Of a stretch of DNA of 64,000 bases, positions 20,555 to 30,098 are shown one piece after another. Numbering within the stretch: position 1 is the stretch's first letter; each line of letters opens with the position of its first letter. The notes under the pieces are model-generated. The model was not told where the DNA came from, searched no databases, and saw only the letters and a list, made by a program, of their open reading frames with translations. Origin of the DNA: Clavaria fumosa (Eukaryota; Basidiomycota; Agaricomycetes; Agaricales; Clavariaceae); NCBI GenBank assembly GCA_951802425.1, contig OX637801.1, positions 2,480,001 through 2,544,000 on the forward strand, in the 5' to 3' direction. The position numbers and the translations under genes were made by a program.

Positions 20555-21563
20555 TGGAAACAAGAAGAACTTCCGGACCTTCCTCAGGTCCCTCCGACTA
20601 CAGTTCCTGGGAAACCAGGGGCTCTATGCCAGTGACCTGAACAAGATCCTATTTGTGCTGAGTAAGATTACAGGAGAAGGGTTCGCAGCGGAATGGGCGA
20701 ACATGCGAGGTGACGAAATCCTGAATGCTGGAGTGGCAGGAACTTGGGAAGATTTCGTTGTGGATCTACGGAGAGCCTTCGACGACCCAAACATTACCGC
20801 GACCACCCTGAATGACATAGCGAAGCTGAAACAGGGAGCACTGGAAGCCACGGAGTTCTTCGCTCTTTTCGAAACGCTGATGCGCAAGGCGGAACTGGAC
20901 CCAGTCGACGACTCTGACGTGCTCATCCACTGGCTGGAGACTAATCTCAACTGGAGGTTGACCACGTGGGTCTACAATGTCAACCCCATGCCAGTTACCT
21001 ATGCCCAGTGGAAACATCTGGTCGAGACCCTGGACGCTCAGCAACGACAGCTTGACGTGATCATCCGCGAACAGAACGCCAGCCGCCCGGCCCCGCCTCA
21101 GTTCCAACAGTTGCGACCACTGCCAACACCCCCGCGCTATCCGAACCCGAACCCCCTGCGACCCGCGCCTCGCTTCCCCTCCGCTCCGCAACAGCAGCAA
21201 CGCGCTCCTGTTCCACAGATCATGCCCCATCCCGCTGGTGCCGGTGACCGGATGATCGTAGACCAGACGCGAGCTCCTGCGGCCGAGTGTCAATGCTTCC
21301 GCTGTGGCCAGGTAGGACACATTGCCCGCAACTGCCACCTCCCGGACTCACGACCCTATGTCCCGAGACCGCAGGTTCGCGCGATGGTCCCTGGCCCAGT
21401 AGAGGTGGAAGAATACGAGAACGAACTCGCGCTACTTCGCGACAGACTCGCGATCTACGAGAGAGAGAGGCAGATGGCTGGTGCCCCACAGGCCCAGCAA
21501 CACCAACAACAGCTCCCGCCGGCTCCCATCCAGGAGCAGGGTTTTGGAGGAGAGACGCAGTAA
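20493..21563 (+). CDS. gag: gag, element 3
   Basis: 356 residues, collinear with gag of element 1 (FDGNKKNFRTFLRSLRLQFL, GEGFAAEWANMRGDEIL, FDDPNITATTLNDIAKLKQG). One CCHC knuckle, CFRCGQVGHIARNC, and a Gln/Pro-rich tail. The ATG at 20493 is taken by alignment with element 1, but the frame continues upstream as a Pro-rich stretch to a stop near 20430, so an older start may have been lost. Confidence 0.85.
   Translation: MADAVPTAPMPRLDLAVPSFDGNKKNFRTFLRSLRLQFLGNQGLYASDLNKILFVLSKITGEGFAAEWANMRGDEILNAGVAGTWEDFVVDLRRAFDDPNITATTLNDIAKLKQGALEATEFFALFETLMRKAELDPVDDSDVLIHWLETNLNWRLTTWVYNVNPMPVTYAQWKHLVETLDAQQRQLDVIIREQNASRPAPPQFQQLRPLPTPPRYPNPNPLRPAPRFPSAPQQQQRAPVPQIMPHPAGAGDRMIVDQTRAPAAECQCFRCGQVGHIARNCHLPDSRPYVPRPQVRAMVPGPVEVEEYENELALLRDRLAIYERERQMAGAPQAQQHQQQLPPAPIQEQGFGGETQ
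21539..21545 (+). promoter_or_regulatory. Candidate -1 frameshift heptamer GGGTTTT, gag-pol of element 3
   Basis: In the gag frame it reads G GGT TTT, a canonical X XXY YYZ heptamer, 16 nt before the gag stop. A -1 slip enters the pol frame (WRRDAVSPNW). Same position as GGATTTT in element 1. Confidence 0.65.
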
Positions 21564-24500
21564 GTCCGAACTGGCGTCTCTGTAACAGTACAAGTCTCGT
21601 TCCCGCCCCCGCCCCTGTACCCGTAGCAAGTATACCCAAATATACGATCTTGCAACGGAGACACGCCCGGAGCGCGAATGAACTTGAGGACAACAGAACA
21701 ACAAAGGTCACGGAGGAGAAACCAAAGAGGCAAAAGAGAGAGTTGACCCTACCGGCGCACTTTGAGACTCTAACCACGGCTGAATGGGGAGGCGTTAAAG
21801 TCCTGATCGATTCGGGATGTACTAACTGCTTCATGGACCTAGCCTGGTGCAAGGAGCTCGGGCTGGAACCTGTGCCGCTACAGAACCTGATCAAGGTATA
21901 CAATGTGGATGGATCGGCAAACAAGAGCGGGCCTATTCGCTATGGCATCGACCTCCTGTTGACTATAGGAGACCACCAAGAGCGAATACACTTCTTGCTC
22001 GGAACAGCCAAGTCACACAAAATCATCCTGGGACACGACTGGCTATCCAAACACAACCCTGAGATCGATTGGCCACTGGGGAAAGTCTCCTTCAAACACT
22101 GCCCCGCGAGTTGCCACTTCGACCCGCACCTCGCGAGTCCCTGGGCCTATCCAAAGAGCAGTGATTGGGACAATGCACTACGAACAACCATGGATATCCG
22201 CTTTTCGGACTCCGGAGACATGCCTGACTGGCCGTCGCTATACCCAACGGTCTTTAGTGAAGCCAAGTGGGACGAGTTGCCCAAACCGCGACCTGACTTC
22301 GACATCAAAATTGAGTTTCACAAGGATCCCGGTCACTTATCCTCCAAGCTATATTCGCTGACAAGAGAGGAGACGATTGAGATGAACAGGTGGATCGATG
22401 AACAGCTCGCATCAGGGAGGATAAGACCTTCCAAGTCACCCTATGCCAGTCCGTTCTTTTTCAAGCGAGAAAAGGACAAACTCCGACCAATCATCGACTA
22501 TTCGCGCCTCAACTCATTCCTGATCAAAGATAAGTTCCCACTACCACGCATCCGCGACTGTGTAGACAAGCTGCGGGGAGCCAAGGTCTTCTCCAAGATC
22601 GATGCGAAGGGGGGATTTCCGTCTATGAGGTTGTGGGAGGGGCACCAGGAGAGATGCGCATTCTTAACGTCGCGAGGCTTGTTCGAACCTACGGTAATGT
22701 GGTTCGGACTCCAGAATGCCCCTGCAACCTTCCAGAGATTCATGAACCACATTCTGAGAGAGGAGATTGCCGGCGGACACGTCCTCGCATACATCGATGA
22801 CGTCATCATCTTCACGGATGACCTCGCAACCCACCGTTACTGGATGGACCGAGTCTTGCAAAGATTCCGCGAGAATGGGCTGTGCCTCCGGCTAAGCAAA
22901 TGTGAGTTCGAGAAGGCTGAGGTGTTCTACCTTGGGCTCAGGCTCTCGCACAATCGCCTCGAGCATGACCCGGCCAAGGCAGAAGCTATCCAAAACTGGC
23001 CAGTGCCCCGAAACGTCAAAGAACTCCAATGCTTCCTCGGAATGGTCAACCACTTGCGGAGATTCATCCCCAACTTGTCCACGTGAGCCAAACCCCTGTT
23101 TAAGCTCACCGGCAATGTCCCCTGGTGTTGGCAGAGCGAACAGGTCGCGGCTTTTCTGGATGTGAAAGGAGCGCTTGTCTCAGCCCCGGTCCTCGCCCTA
23201 CCCCAGGACTCGGGCAGGTGGAAGGTAGAAACGGACGCGAGTAACCTTGCGACGGGTGGTGTTCTTTCACAGCAGCAGCCTGATGGAACCTGGAGACCGG
23301 TCGACTACATCTCCGAGGCCCTCACAGCCGCCGAGAAAAATTATGATGTCTACGATAAAGAACTCCTTGCAGTCATCAGGGCTCTAAGAGAGTGGAGAGC
23401 ATATCTAGTGGGAGTGGACGAGACCTTCGAGATTTGGACAGACCACGCCAACCTGCAATACTTCAGAAAGCCCCAAAAACTGAAACCACGACAGGTACGC
23501 TGGTACGGAGAACTCCAAAGTTTCGACTTCGAGATCAAGTATCGCACAGGCAAAAGCAACACCAAAGCCGATACCCTCTTGCGAAGGCCAGACTACGGAG
23601 ACGCTGCCGAGGAAGATGCCCCCGTCCAGATGCTACCTGCCGACATGGACGTACGCGCTAGCTTTACCTCGGAAATGGAGACGCTCCTCCAGAAAAAGAG
23701 CGCGGAATATGTCACGAAGCCCACAGAGATTGATGACAGTTGGATGCGAGACCGCCTTGGGCTTTGGTGGAGAAACAACACTGTGGATACCCGCAAGTGT
23801 TCGCGAGGTGGTGCTCAACTACGAACACGACCTCCCCACCGCAGGACACCCTGGAAAAAAGAAAATGAAAGCCACAATGGTCAAGGCCTACTGGTGGCCC
23901 GAGATGGTGAAGGATGTGGAGAAGTACGTATCCGGGTGCGAAGGTTGTCAGAGAACCAAACGCGCCGCGCCTCTGTACCCGCACCCAGTCCCAAATGGCC
24001 CATGGTGGGCGATCAGCTGGGACATAGTAGGACTGTTACCACAGTCCCGCGGATTCGACTCCATCCTTGTAATCGTCGACAAATTCACCAAGCGCACCCT
24101 CATCGAAGCGATCGGTTTCGACTTGACGAGCCTGGGAGCTGCGAGGATCCTCCGCGACTGAGTATTCCGGAACCACGGAATCCCCCAGAAAGTCGTCAGT
24201 GACCGTGGCCCACAATTCGTCTCTCGATTCATGAAGGAATTCTACCGGATGATTGGGATAAAGGCTAACCCGAGTACCGCCTTTCACCCCCAAACCGACA
24301 GACAAACAGAGCGAGTAAACCAGGAGATCGAGACCTACCTGCGAGGATATGTTGACCACCTCCAGGATGACTGGGCAGAGTGGTTGAGCACAGCGGAGTT
24401 TGCGCTGAATAACCGGGAACACTCCGCGACAGGCTATACGCCCTTCTTCTTGGACTACGGCCGACACCCCTGGAATGGAGGTATACACCCACGGACAGAA

Positions 24501-25091
24501 GTGAACCCAGCTGCGGATGAGTGGATGGCGAAGTTGGAAGAGTCGCAACGCGCTGCCAAAGAGGCCATGGAGAAAGCCGCGCTAGCAATGAAGAAAAGCT
24601 ACGACAGCGGAAAGCGACCTAGCCGCGAGTATGGGAAGGGAGACTTAGTTTGGCTCGACACGCGAAACTTGAAAATGGACCGCCCAAACAAGAAACTCGA
24701 CAACAAACGCGCTGGACCCTTCGCTATCATAGAGAAGGTGGGGCCAGCTGGATATCGCCTCAAACTGCCCCCGGCCTGGCGAATCCATGACGTATTTAAT
24801 GAGTTGCTCCTCACCCCATTCATCCCTCCTTCTTTTGCTTCTCAAGCCCGACCACCTCCGCCCCCCCCGACCATCGACAACGACCATTTGGAGTATGAGG
24901 TCGAAGAGATCCTGGATGTGAAGAAAGTAGGACGAGGAGTGAGGTATCTGGTAAAGTGGCAAGACTACCCCATCGAAGAGAATACTTGGGAACCCCGCCA
25001 GAACCTTACCAACACCGCAACTCTCCTCCGCGACTTCTTCCTCAAACACCCAGACAAGGCGCGATTGGCCGGTCGAGATGCCCAGCCTTGA
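21545..25091 (+). pseudogene. pol of element 3, inactivated
   Basis: Protease (DSGCTNCFMD), reverse transcriptase (with YIDD in place of YVDD), RNase H, integrase and chromodomain are all present. The frame is broken by a TGA at about 23084, by a one-base loss near 23780 at the RNase H/integrase junction, and by a TGA at about 24159 where element 1 has Arg (DRVFR). A short in-frame deletion also removes a few residues after the integrase CCxxC region (CQRTKRAAPL). The damage is mild, so the element died recently. Confidence 0.9.
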
Positions 25092-25102
25092 GGAGGGGGC
25101 CA

Positions 25103-25682
25103 TGTCAGGATCCATTACGTAAGCCGCCGTCACTAAGTCTGCAACGCGCTAGGATCTAGCTACGAGGACCGAGTATGGGATCACGTGACTATTCGCAACC
25201 TTAAGCGCCTGCCCACAACCTCAACCCCACACTCGCAACTCCCCTGGCGCTTATAGACCCGCGACCAGCACCCATCACGTGCCCCCACCCACGTTCCTTG
25301 CGATTTCCCACGCTCTGCAATTCGTGATGGAGGCGGATCAGCAAAAATGCCTCTGACGTCCCCCATCAACCAATCTAACCTAAACGAGCTTAATTGAGGT
25401 CTCCCCTTGGGCAGCCAAGACCACGCCAAGCATTCCCTCTGTCGTCCTCCCCACATTCGTACCTCGCCGCTACCTTCCTTATTCGGCATCCCCTTTTCCC
25501 TTTATTGCCTCCCCTGTCCCGCGCGACTCAGAGCACGTAGCCTCGTTTCTCTTACTTATGACTCACTCCCTACACAGCCCCCTTCCCCCAGTATATATAA
25601 CGCCTTTGTAATGAGTGTAGGTCCTCACATTGAAATCGAGCTTCTTTCCCCTTCTCGCTTCTGTGAGGGACTTGGACTGACA
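25103..25682 (+). repeat. 3' LTR of element 3
   Basis: 580 bp, about 98 percent identical to the 5' LTR by eye, preceded by a polypurine tract and followed by ATGTC. Confidence 0.95.
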
Positions 25683-25687
25683 ATGTC

Positions 25688-25771
25688 TTTTCCATTCTTG
25701 TACCCTTTTCCCCTTATCTTAGTATTGTCGTCATGACCTTACACTTAAGTTGTGTGAGACCCAGTCAGATA
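25688..25771 (+). repeat. 3' LTR of element 2, second part
   Basis: Continues the LTR interrupted at 19079 (TTTTCCATTCTTGTACCC onward), including ATCTTAGTAT, and ends CAGTCAGATA. That ending, not CAGTCTGATA, is shared only with the LTR at 28212-28499. Confidence 0.9.
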
Positions 25772-25829
25772 GAATAGCCCTGGTGTATCCAACATGTAAC
25801 AATGACATCACAGATGAGTGGCTTACTGT
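25772..25829 (+). pseudogene. Relic of a family C element leader/ORF (right flank of element 2)
   Basis: GAATAGCCCTGGTGTATCC and the following bases align with 19760-19815 of element 3 (ITLAYPTRNEDITDEW region). Together with 28500-28605 on the minus strand it rebuilds one continuous family C leader with GAATA duplicated, so element 2 inserted into a family C copy. Confidence 0.85.
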
Positions 25830-25980
25830 AAAGCTTTCTATCCCTCAAAAGAACCAGACTCAACTGTATATTGAGTGTAGTAGTTCTATGTAGAGGGATC
25901 CACTATGGACCCAATAGCAGGTTGATATCACCATCTGGTCAGATGATTTATGACTTTCACCCAAAAAACAGGTGATGGGT

Positions 25981-26925
25981 GATTTTGGAATTAAGGGATA
26001 TTGAGCTGGAGGATATTAAGTGATACAACACACCCATCAATTTGAGTGATATTAAACTGGAGAATATTGAGTGATACAATACACCCCTTGATTTGGGTGA
26101 TATTAAACTGAAGGATATTGAGTGATACAAAACACCTTCAATTTGAGTAATATTAAGCTGGAGGATATTGAGTGATACAATACACCTCTCAATTTGAGTG
26201 ATATTAGACTGGATGATATTGAGTGATATGAAACACCCCCTTGATTTGAGTGATATTAAAGTGAAGGATATTGAGTGATACAATACACCTCCTTGATTTG
26301 GGTGACATTAAGCTGGAGGATATTGAGTGATACAACACACCCATCAATTTGAGTGATGTTAAACAGGAGAATATTGAGTGATACAACACACCCATCAATT
26401 TGAGTGATGTTAAACAGGAGAATATTGAGTGATACAAAACACCTCTCAATATGAGTGATATTAAGCTGGAGGATATTGAGTGATATAATACACCTCTCAA
26501 TTTGAGTGGTATTAAGCTGTGTGATATAATCCACCTCTCAATTTGAGTGATATTAGACTGGAGGATATTGAGTGATAGAAAACACCCCCTTGATTTGGGT
26601 GATATGAAGCCAGAGGATATTGAGTGATAGAAAACACCCCCTTGATTTGGGTGATATGAAGCCAGAGGATATTGAGTGATACAAAATGCCCCCTTGATTT
26701 GGGTGATATTAGACTGGAGGATATTGAGTGATACAATACACCTCCTTGATTTAGGTGATATTAACCTGGAGGATATTGAGTGACACAATACACCCCTCAA
26801 TTTGAGTGATTAAACTGGAGGACTTTGAGTGATACAATACAACCCTCAATTTAAGTGATATTAAACTGGAGGATATTGAGTAATACACCTCTCAATTTGA
26901 GTGACATTAAGCCACAAAATCTTAT
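25981..26925. repeat. Tandem array of about 18 units of 51-53 bp
   Basis: The unit holds CAATTTGAGTGATATT, AAGCTGGAGGATATTGAGTG and ATACAATACACC. Copies differ by substitutions and small indels and alternate between CTCAATTTGAG and CTTGATTTGGG versions. Long minus-strand frames through it are by-products of the near-triplet period. Confidence 0.9.
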
Positions 26926-26934
26926 TGTCTAGAT

Positions 26935-27020
26935 GGGGACTGTAGTGTAATGGGTAACACAGCAGTTATGGGTTGAGTCCAATTTCATGAGCACTTGGGT
27001 TCAACTCCCACTGAGTGCAT
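26935..27020 (+). repeat. tRNA-like sequence with A and B boxes (possible SINE head)
   Basis: TAGTGTAATGGGTAACAC at 26943-26960 resembles a pol III A box, and GGTTCAACTCC at 26998-27008 is a good B box, at normal spacing. A cloverleaf acceptor stem is not evident, so this is more likely a tRNA-derived SINE or tRNA pseudogene than a working tRNA. Confidence 0.45.
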
Positions 27021-27563
27021 AATTTACAGGCTAAAAAAATATAGTTAGAATCATTTGAAGTATGTAGAAGCCACCTAAAATATCAAGTTAAAATGTGCTT
27101 GGTAGCAGTGATATTCACCTGGGGAGCAACAGGTGAATTTACTCATATATGTGCCAAAAATAACCCATTTCATTTGCCTGATTATCAACCAATACAGTTT
27201 CCAGATATCATCAACAAATTAATTTATGCAATTTCTTGAGGTGAAAAACACCCAAGATTATGGCTAAGATGACCCAAAATCTAACATGAAATTCACCTAT
27301 TAGACCAGCTTAAAAGGCACTTGTGATAGAGTGAAATTCACCTATTATAGATCAGTTTAAAATACACTTGTTTTGTAGTATTATTCACCCAGAGAACAGC
27401 AGGTGAATTCAGTCATATATGTGGTGAAAATCACCCAAAATCACCTATTCATCTAACCAATAAAGGCCTGATTATGGTGATTTTCACTTAGGAAACCATT
27501 GCTATTCACCACATTTCAGGGTTATTCTTGTGGTGATTTTCACCCAGTTTGGGGCCTACAGTG

Positions 27564-27637
27564 TGCCCATCAAAGGGGGCAACAGATAGGTCAAGCCTCA
27601 TAGGTTGGGCTACAGGCGGGGCGACATGGTCTGCCAT
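27564..27637 (-). pseudogene. First 25 codons of a family B gag (5' fragment of element 2)
   Basis: On the minus strand ATG-GCAGACCATGTCGCC begins a frame MADHVAPP--------RLDL-VAPFDG that matches the start of gag in element 1. It is cut off at the CACTA-like end at 27563. The rest of gag and the first part of pol are missing from the window. Confidence 0.85.
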
Positions 27638-28211
27638 CACAGGCCCTGGATGCTGTAAATAAAGTTCCAGGCCTTGGGCACTCAGGATTTCTTCGATCTC
27701 TTAACAGTCCTGTCCTCTTAGGCTGCTCTTCTGTGTACTTATGTACCTATAGAACTCTTATTCTATGAAACTTTTGTTAACGTGGGGCCCGAATGGTGTC
27801 CCAGGTGGTCGCTCCACAACTCCTAATGAGTTGCCTGTGCGCCCTTCTGACAATGGTCACAGAGCAAGGGCCCTGTCCACTGGACCAGGAAACTACAGAA
27901 AGACTATGTAGGGGCCTTTCCTTGCCCTGTACACTACACGATTCACTGGTATGTAGCTGCAAAACAAAGTTCTGGGCCTTGGGCACTTGGTATCACTTGG
28001 GGAGGGTCACAGTAGACTTCCTCTGGGTCTGGTCATGTGTATCTACACACAGTAAAAATTTCGCACAGTTCTGTTACACACTGCAGGCAGGGTAAAGGAG
28101 AAGAGGATGATAGGGGCTGAGCTGTGACAATGTGTCACAGTTTGAAATGAAGGGTCCAGGCTAGCCAGGTTAGGACACGGGGCTAGGGTGGACAGGCAGA
28201 TCTTAGTATTA
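27638..28211 (-). other. Leader and primer site of the inverted family B fragment
   Basis: Aligns with the leader of element 1 (9408-10057), for example around GGCACTCAGGATTTCTTCGA, CACAACTCCTAATGAGTTG and GTCATGTGTATCTACACACAG. The primer site, ATACTAAGAT read on the minus strand (28200-28209), is complementary to the LTR's own ATCTTAGTAT (plus-strand 28258-28267), extended by one further base. Confidence 0.8.
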
Positions 28212-28499
28212 TATCTGACTGGGTCTCACACAACTTAAGCGTAAGGTCATGATGACAATACTAAGATAAGGGGAAAAGGGTACAAGAATGGAAAAGACAT
28301 AGTATATATAGCAAACACTTCGGCATTTGCCAGTGTTCCTATGCTCGGACCTCTTGGATCACATGACATGCCCAGGCCCAAGTCATGTGATCTCCTGATT
28401 ATGTAATCCTCCACCACAGGTCATGTGACCTTCCAACAATCTTCTCTAATTTCTCCACAACTCCTCCTTTTGGGATGGCTTAGGTAAGCAATCCTAACA
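28212..28499 (-). repeat. 5' LTR of element 2, now inverted
   Basis: 288 bp. On the minus strand it starts TGTTAGGATTGC and ends CAGTCAGATA, a variant shared only with 25771. It is preceded (minus strand) by GAATA, the same 5 bp that follows the 3' LTR at 25772. Confidence 0.9.
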
Positions 28500-28605
28500 T
28501 ATTCTCTCATTGTTCTGTTTTGCACGACGGGCAAGGAAATGGGAAGGAAGCTAGGCTGACCAGGGTGGACAGGGTCGAGGTAGCTAGGGGTGGACATTGA
28601 AATTG
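28500..28605 (-). other. Leader relic of the family C host element
   Basis: Read on the minus strand it matches 19660-19765 of element 3, starting with primer site ATTTCAATGT, complementary to ACATTGAAAT in its own LTR, and ending GAGAGAATA at the insertion point of element 2. Confidence 0.85.
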
Positions 28606-29181
28606 TGTCAGTCCAGGTTCCTCACAGAGAGCATAAGGGGAAGTAACTCGATTTCAATGTGAGGAACTACTGCTATTACAAGAGCACTATATATACAAGG
28701 AGAGGGGGCTGTGCAGTGTGTGTGAGTCATGAGGATGAGAGCGAGGCTATGCGCACTGAGTCGCAAGGTATAGGGGAGGTGGATTAGGGTAAATGAGATG
28801 CTAAAATAGGAAGGCAGCAGGGAGGCACAGATAGGGAGTGCAGACAAGGGAAATGCTTGGCACAGGCTCGGCCTGAGGGGAGACCTCAACTAAGCCTGAT
28901 TAGGATAGATTAGTTGATGGTGGCTGTCAGTTCCACTGTCATGGATCCACCTCCATCACAAATTGCAAAGTGTGGGAAAGACCAAGAAACGTGGGTGGGG
29001 GCATGTGGTGGGCACCTATAGTGGACCTGTAGGCACTGGTGCAGAGTCATGGTGTCTTGGCAAAGGTTGCAAGCAGGCTCCCAAGGTTGTGGGCGGTCAC
29101 GTGACTTCATGCTTGTCTCTTGTTGCTGGTCTGGAACACTCTGGAGTTCAGTGGTGGTGGCTTACATAAGTGATCCTGACA
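28606..29181 (-). repeat. 5' LTR of the family C host element
   Basis: 576 bp on the minus strand from TGTCAGGATCACTTATG to GACTGACA. A decayed counterpart of the 580-bp LTRs of element 3, with a TATATA region and the proposed transcript start ACATTGAAAT. Confidence 0.85.
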
Positions 29182-29600
29182 CAGAATATGTAGTTTCTGT
29201 TGGATAGATGAGCTTGCCATTGCAGACAATGAGCACATGATGAGCAGGTGAGTTGTTCACACAGTGAGCAGCACATCAACCTTTTGGGAAGCTTATGAAC
29301 AGCCTGAGGTGGTGATATTTACTGAGACAACTGCCAAATGCTGCTACAAATGCCAGTATAGGTCACCTACAGTTAACCAGCCTAACTAGCTAGTGGTGCA
29401 GGGCCCCAGTGCCATTGCTAATTAGGCGGCGTTTGGCTGCCGGTGGATTCAAAGACGAGGTTGTGTTCATCTTAGTGGATACACCACGGCAAAGCTGACT
29501 AGAACGAAATGTTGATGAATAAACTGTTTTGCTCGTACTCTGCTTTTGGCCTGACTGCTATGAACCACTTCCGAAGGTAACGCCGCCTGGCTGAAAATGA
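29182..29600. other. Edge of the repeat region; no gene seen
   Basis: CpG-poor sequence up to about 29,420, then a sudden change to CpG-rich unique DNA (from ATTAGGCGGCGTTTGG). No coding frame is recognised. Confidence 0.5.
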
Positions 29601-29654
29601 CATTATCAATCCCCTCTGTCGACCTAAGAGAGAAAGAAAAGGACGCGCGATTCG

Positions 29655-29888
29655 TCACCCCTCCTCAGCAGCAAGCCTCGATTTTGCTTTTTCAGCCAGG
29701 GCATCGGCGAGTTTCTGCAACTGCGAGGCGACGGCAGCAGGGATGCTGCCCCCGCCTGCGCTGCTGCCCTGCGAAGAGCGCTGGTCCGATTCCGCGAGGA
29801 AAGCCCTGATGCGCGCGTGCGCCGCCTTCGAGGAGACGCTCAACACAGTCATCGTCTGCACGCGGAGTGGTGGTGCCAGTGTATCCAT
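29655..29888 (-). CDS. Small predicted protein (77 aa), function unknown
   Basis: A single minus-strand frame with an Ala/Ser-rich start and a helical C-terminus (PAAVASQLQKLADALAEKAK) that looks like a short coiled coil. It is divergent from the GDT1 gene, its start lying 210 bp upstream of that start, so the two could share a promoter. No family is recognised. High GC makes chance frames common here, so it may be spurious or the last exon of a larger gene. Confidence 0.35.
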   Translation of the reverse strand: MDTLAPPLRVQTMTVLSVSSKAAHARIRAFLAESDQRSSQGSSAGGGSIPAAVASQLQKLADALAEKAKSRLAAEEG

Positions 29889-30098
29889 GCCGCATGGAAA
29901 ACAGAGGGCGGTGCAAAGTTGTGCCGAAGTCGGCTTAGCAGCGATGGCTGTGCAGACACCGCCAGGGGGGAAAAGCTCAACGTATCCTTTCTACATTGAC
30001 CCCAATCCCCCTGCTTTGGACCCACTCATCCCCTCGTCCCGCTGCAAAACAAGTGACAGGAAAGAAAGAAGAAAGAAGCGACAGAACTCAAAACACCC

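Larger units (their letters stand above)
19080..25682 (+). mobile_element. Element 3: full-length but inactivated chromovirus (family C)
   Basis: 6,603 bp with 580-bp LTRs and target duplication ATGTC (19075-19079 and 25683-25687), inserted into the 3' LTR of element 2. Gag is intact. Pol has two stops and one frameshift. By eye the LTR pair differs at about 12 positions, every one a CpG versus TpG or CpA. Confidence 0.95.
15276..25771 (+). mobile_element. Element 2: 5'-truncated, decayed family B chromovirus with nested insertions
   Basis: It begins abruptly inside the protease domain and runs to a 3' LTR. It is interrupted by a solo LTR at 17942-18229 and by element 3 at 19080-25682. The 3' LTR ends GTCAGATA and is followed by GAATA, matching the LTR end and flank of the inverted fragment at 28212-28504. 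Its own missing 5' end is therefore that fragment. Confidence 0.85.
25901..27563. mobile_element. Possible CACTA-like element containing a repeat array
   Basis: The left end reads CACTATGGACCCAA. The right end in reverse reads CACTGTAGGCCCCAA, followed in both by a TGA-A-TCACC motif. GGTGATTTTCACC-like subterminal palindromes lie near both ends. CACTA/CACTG ends and subterminal repeats suggest a CACTA DNA transposon. No transposase and no matching 3-bp target duplication were seen, and both flanks are rearranged, so the call is tentative. Confidence 0.4.

Noticed and set aside
26204..26800. 198-codon minus-strand frame with repeated HSISS-LISLKSRG
   Set aside because: It simply translates the roughly 52-bp tandem array; unit lengths vary and other frames are equally open in part.
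25981..26925. CRISPR-like array
   Set aside because: The whole unit is repeated with drift; there are no unique spacers separated by constant repeats, and the genome is eukaryotic.
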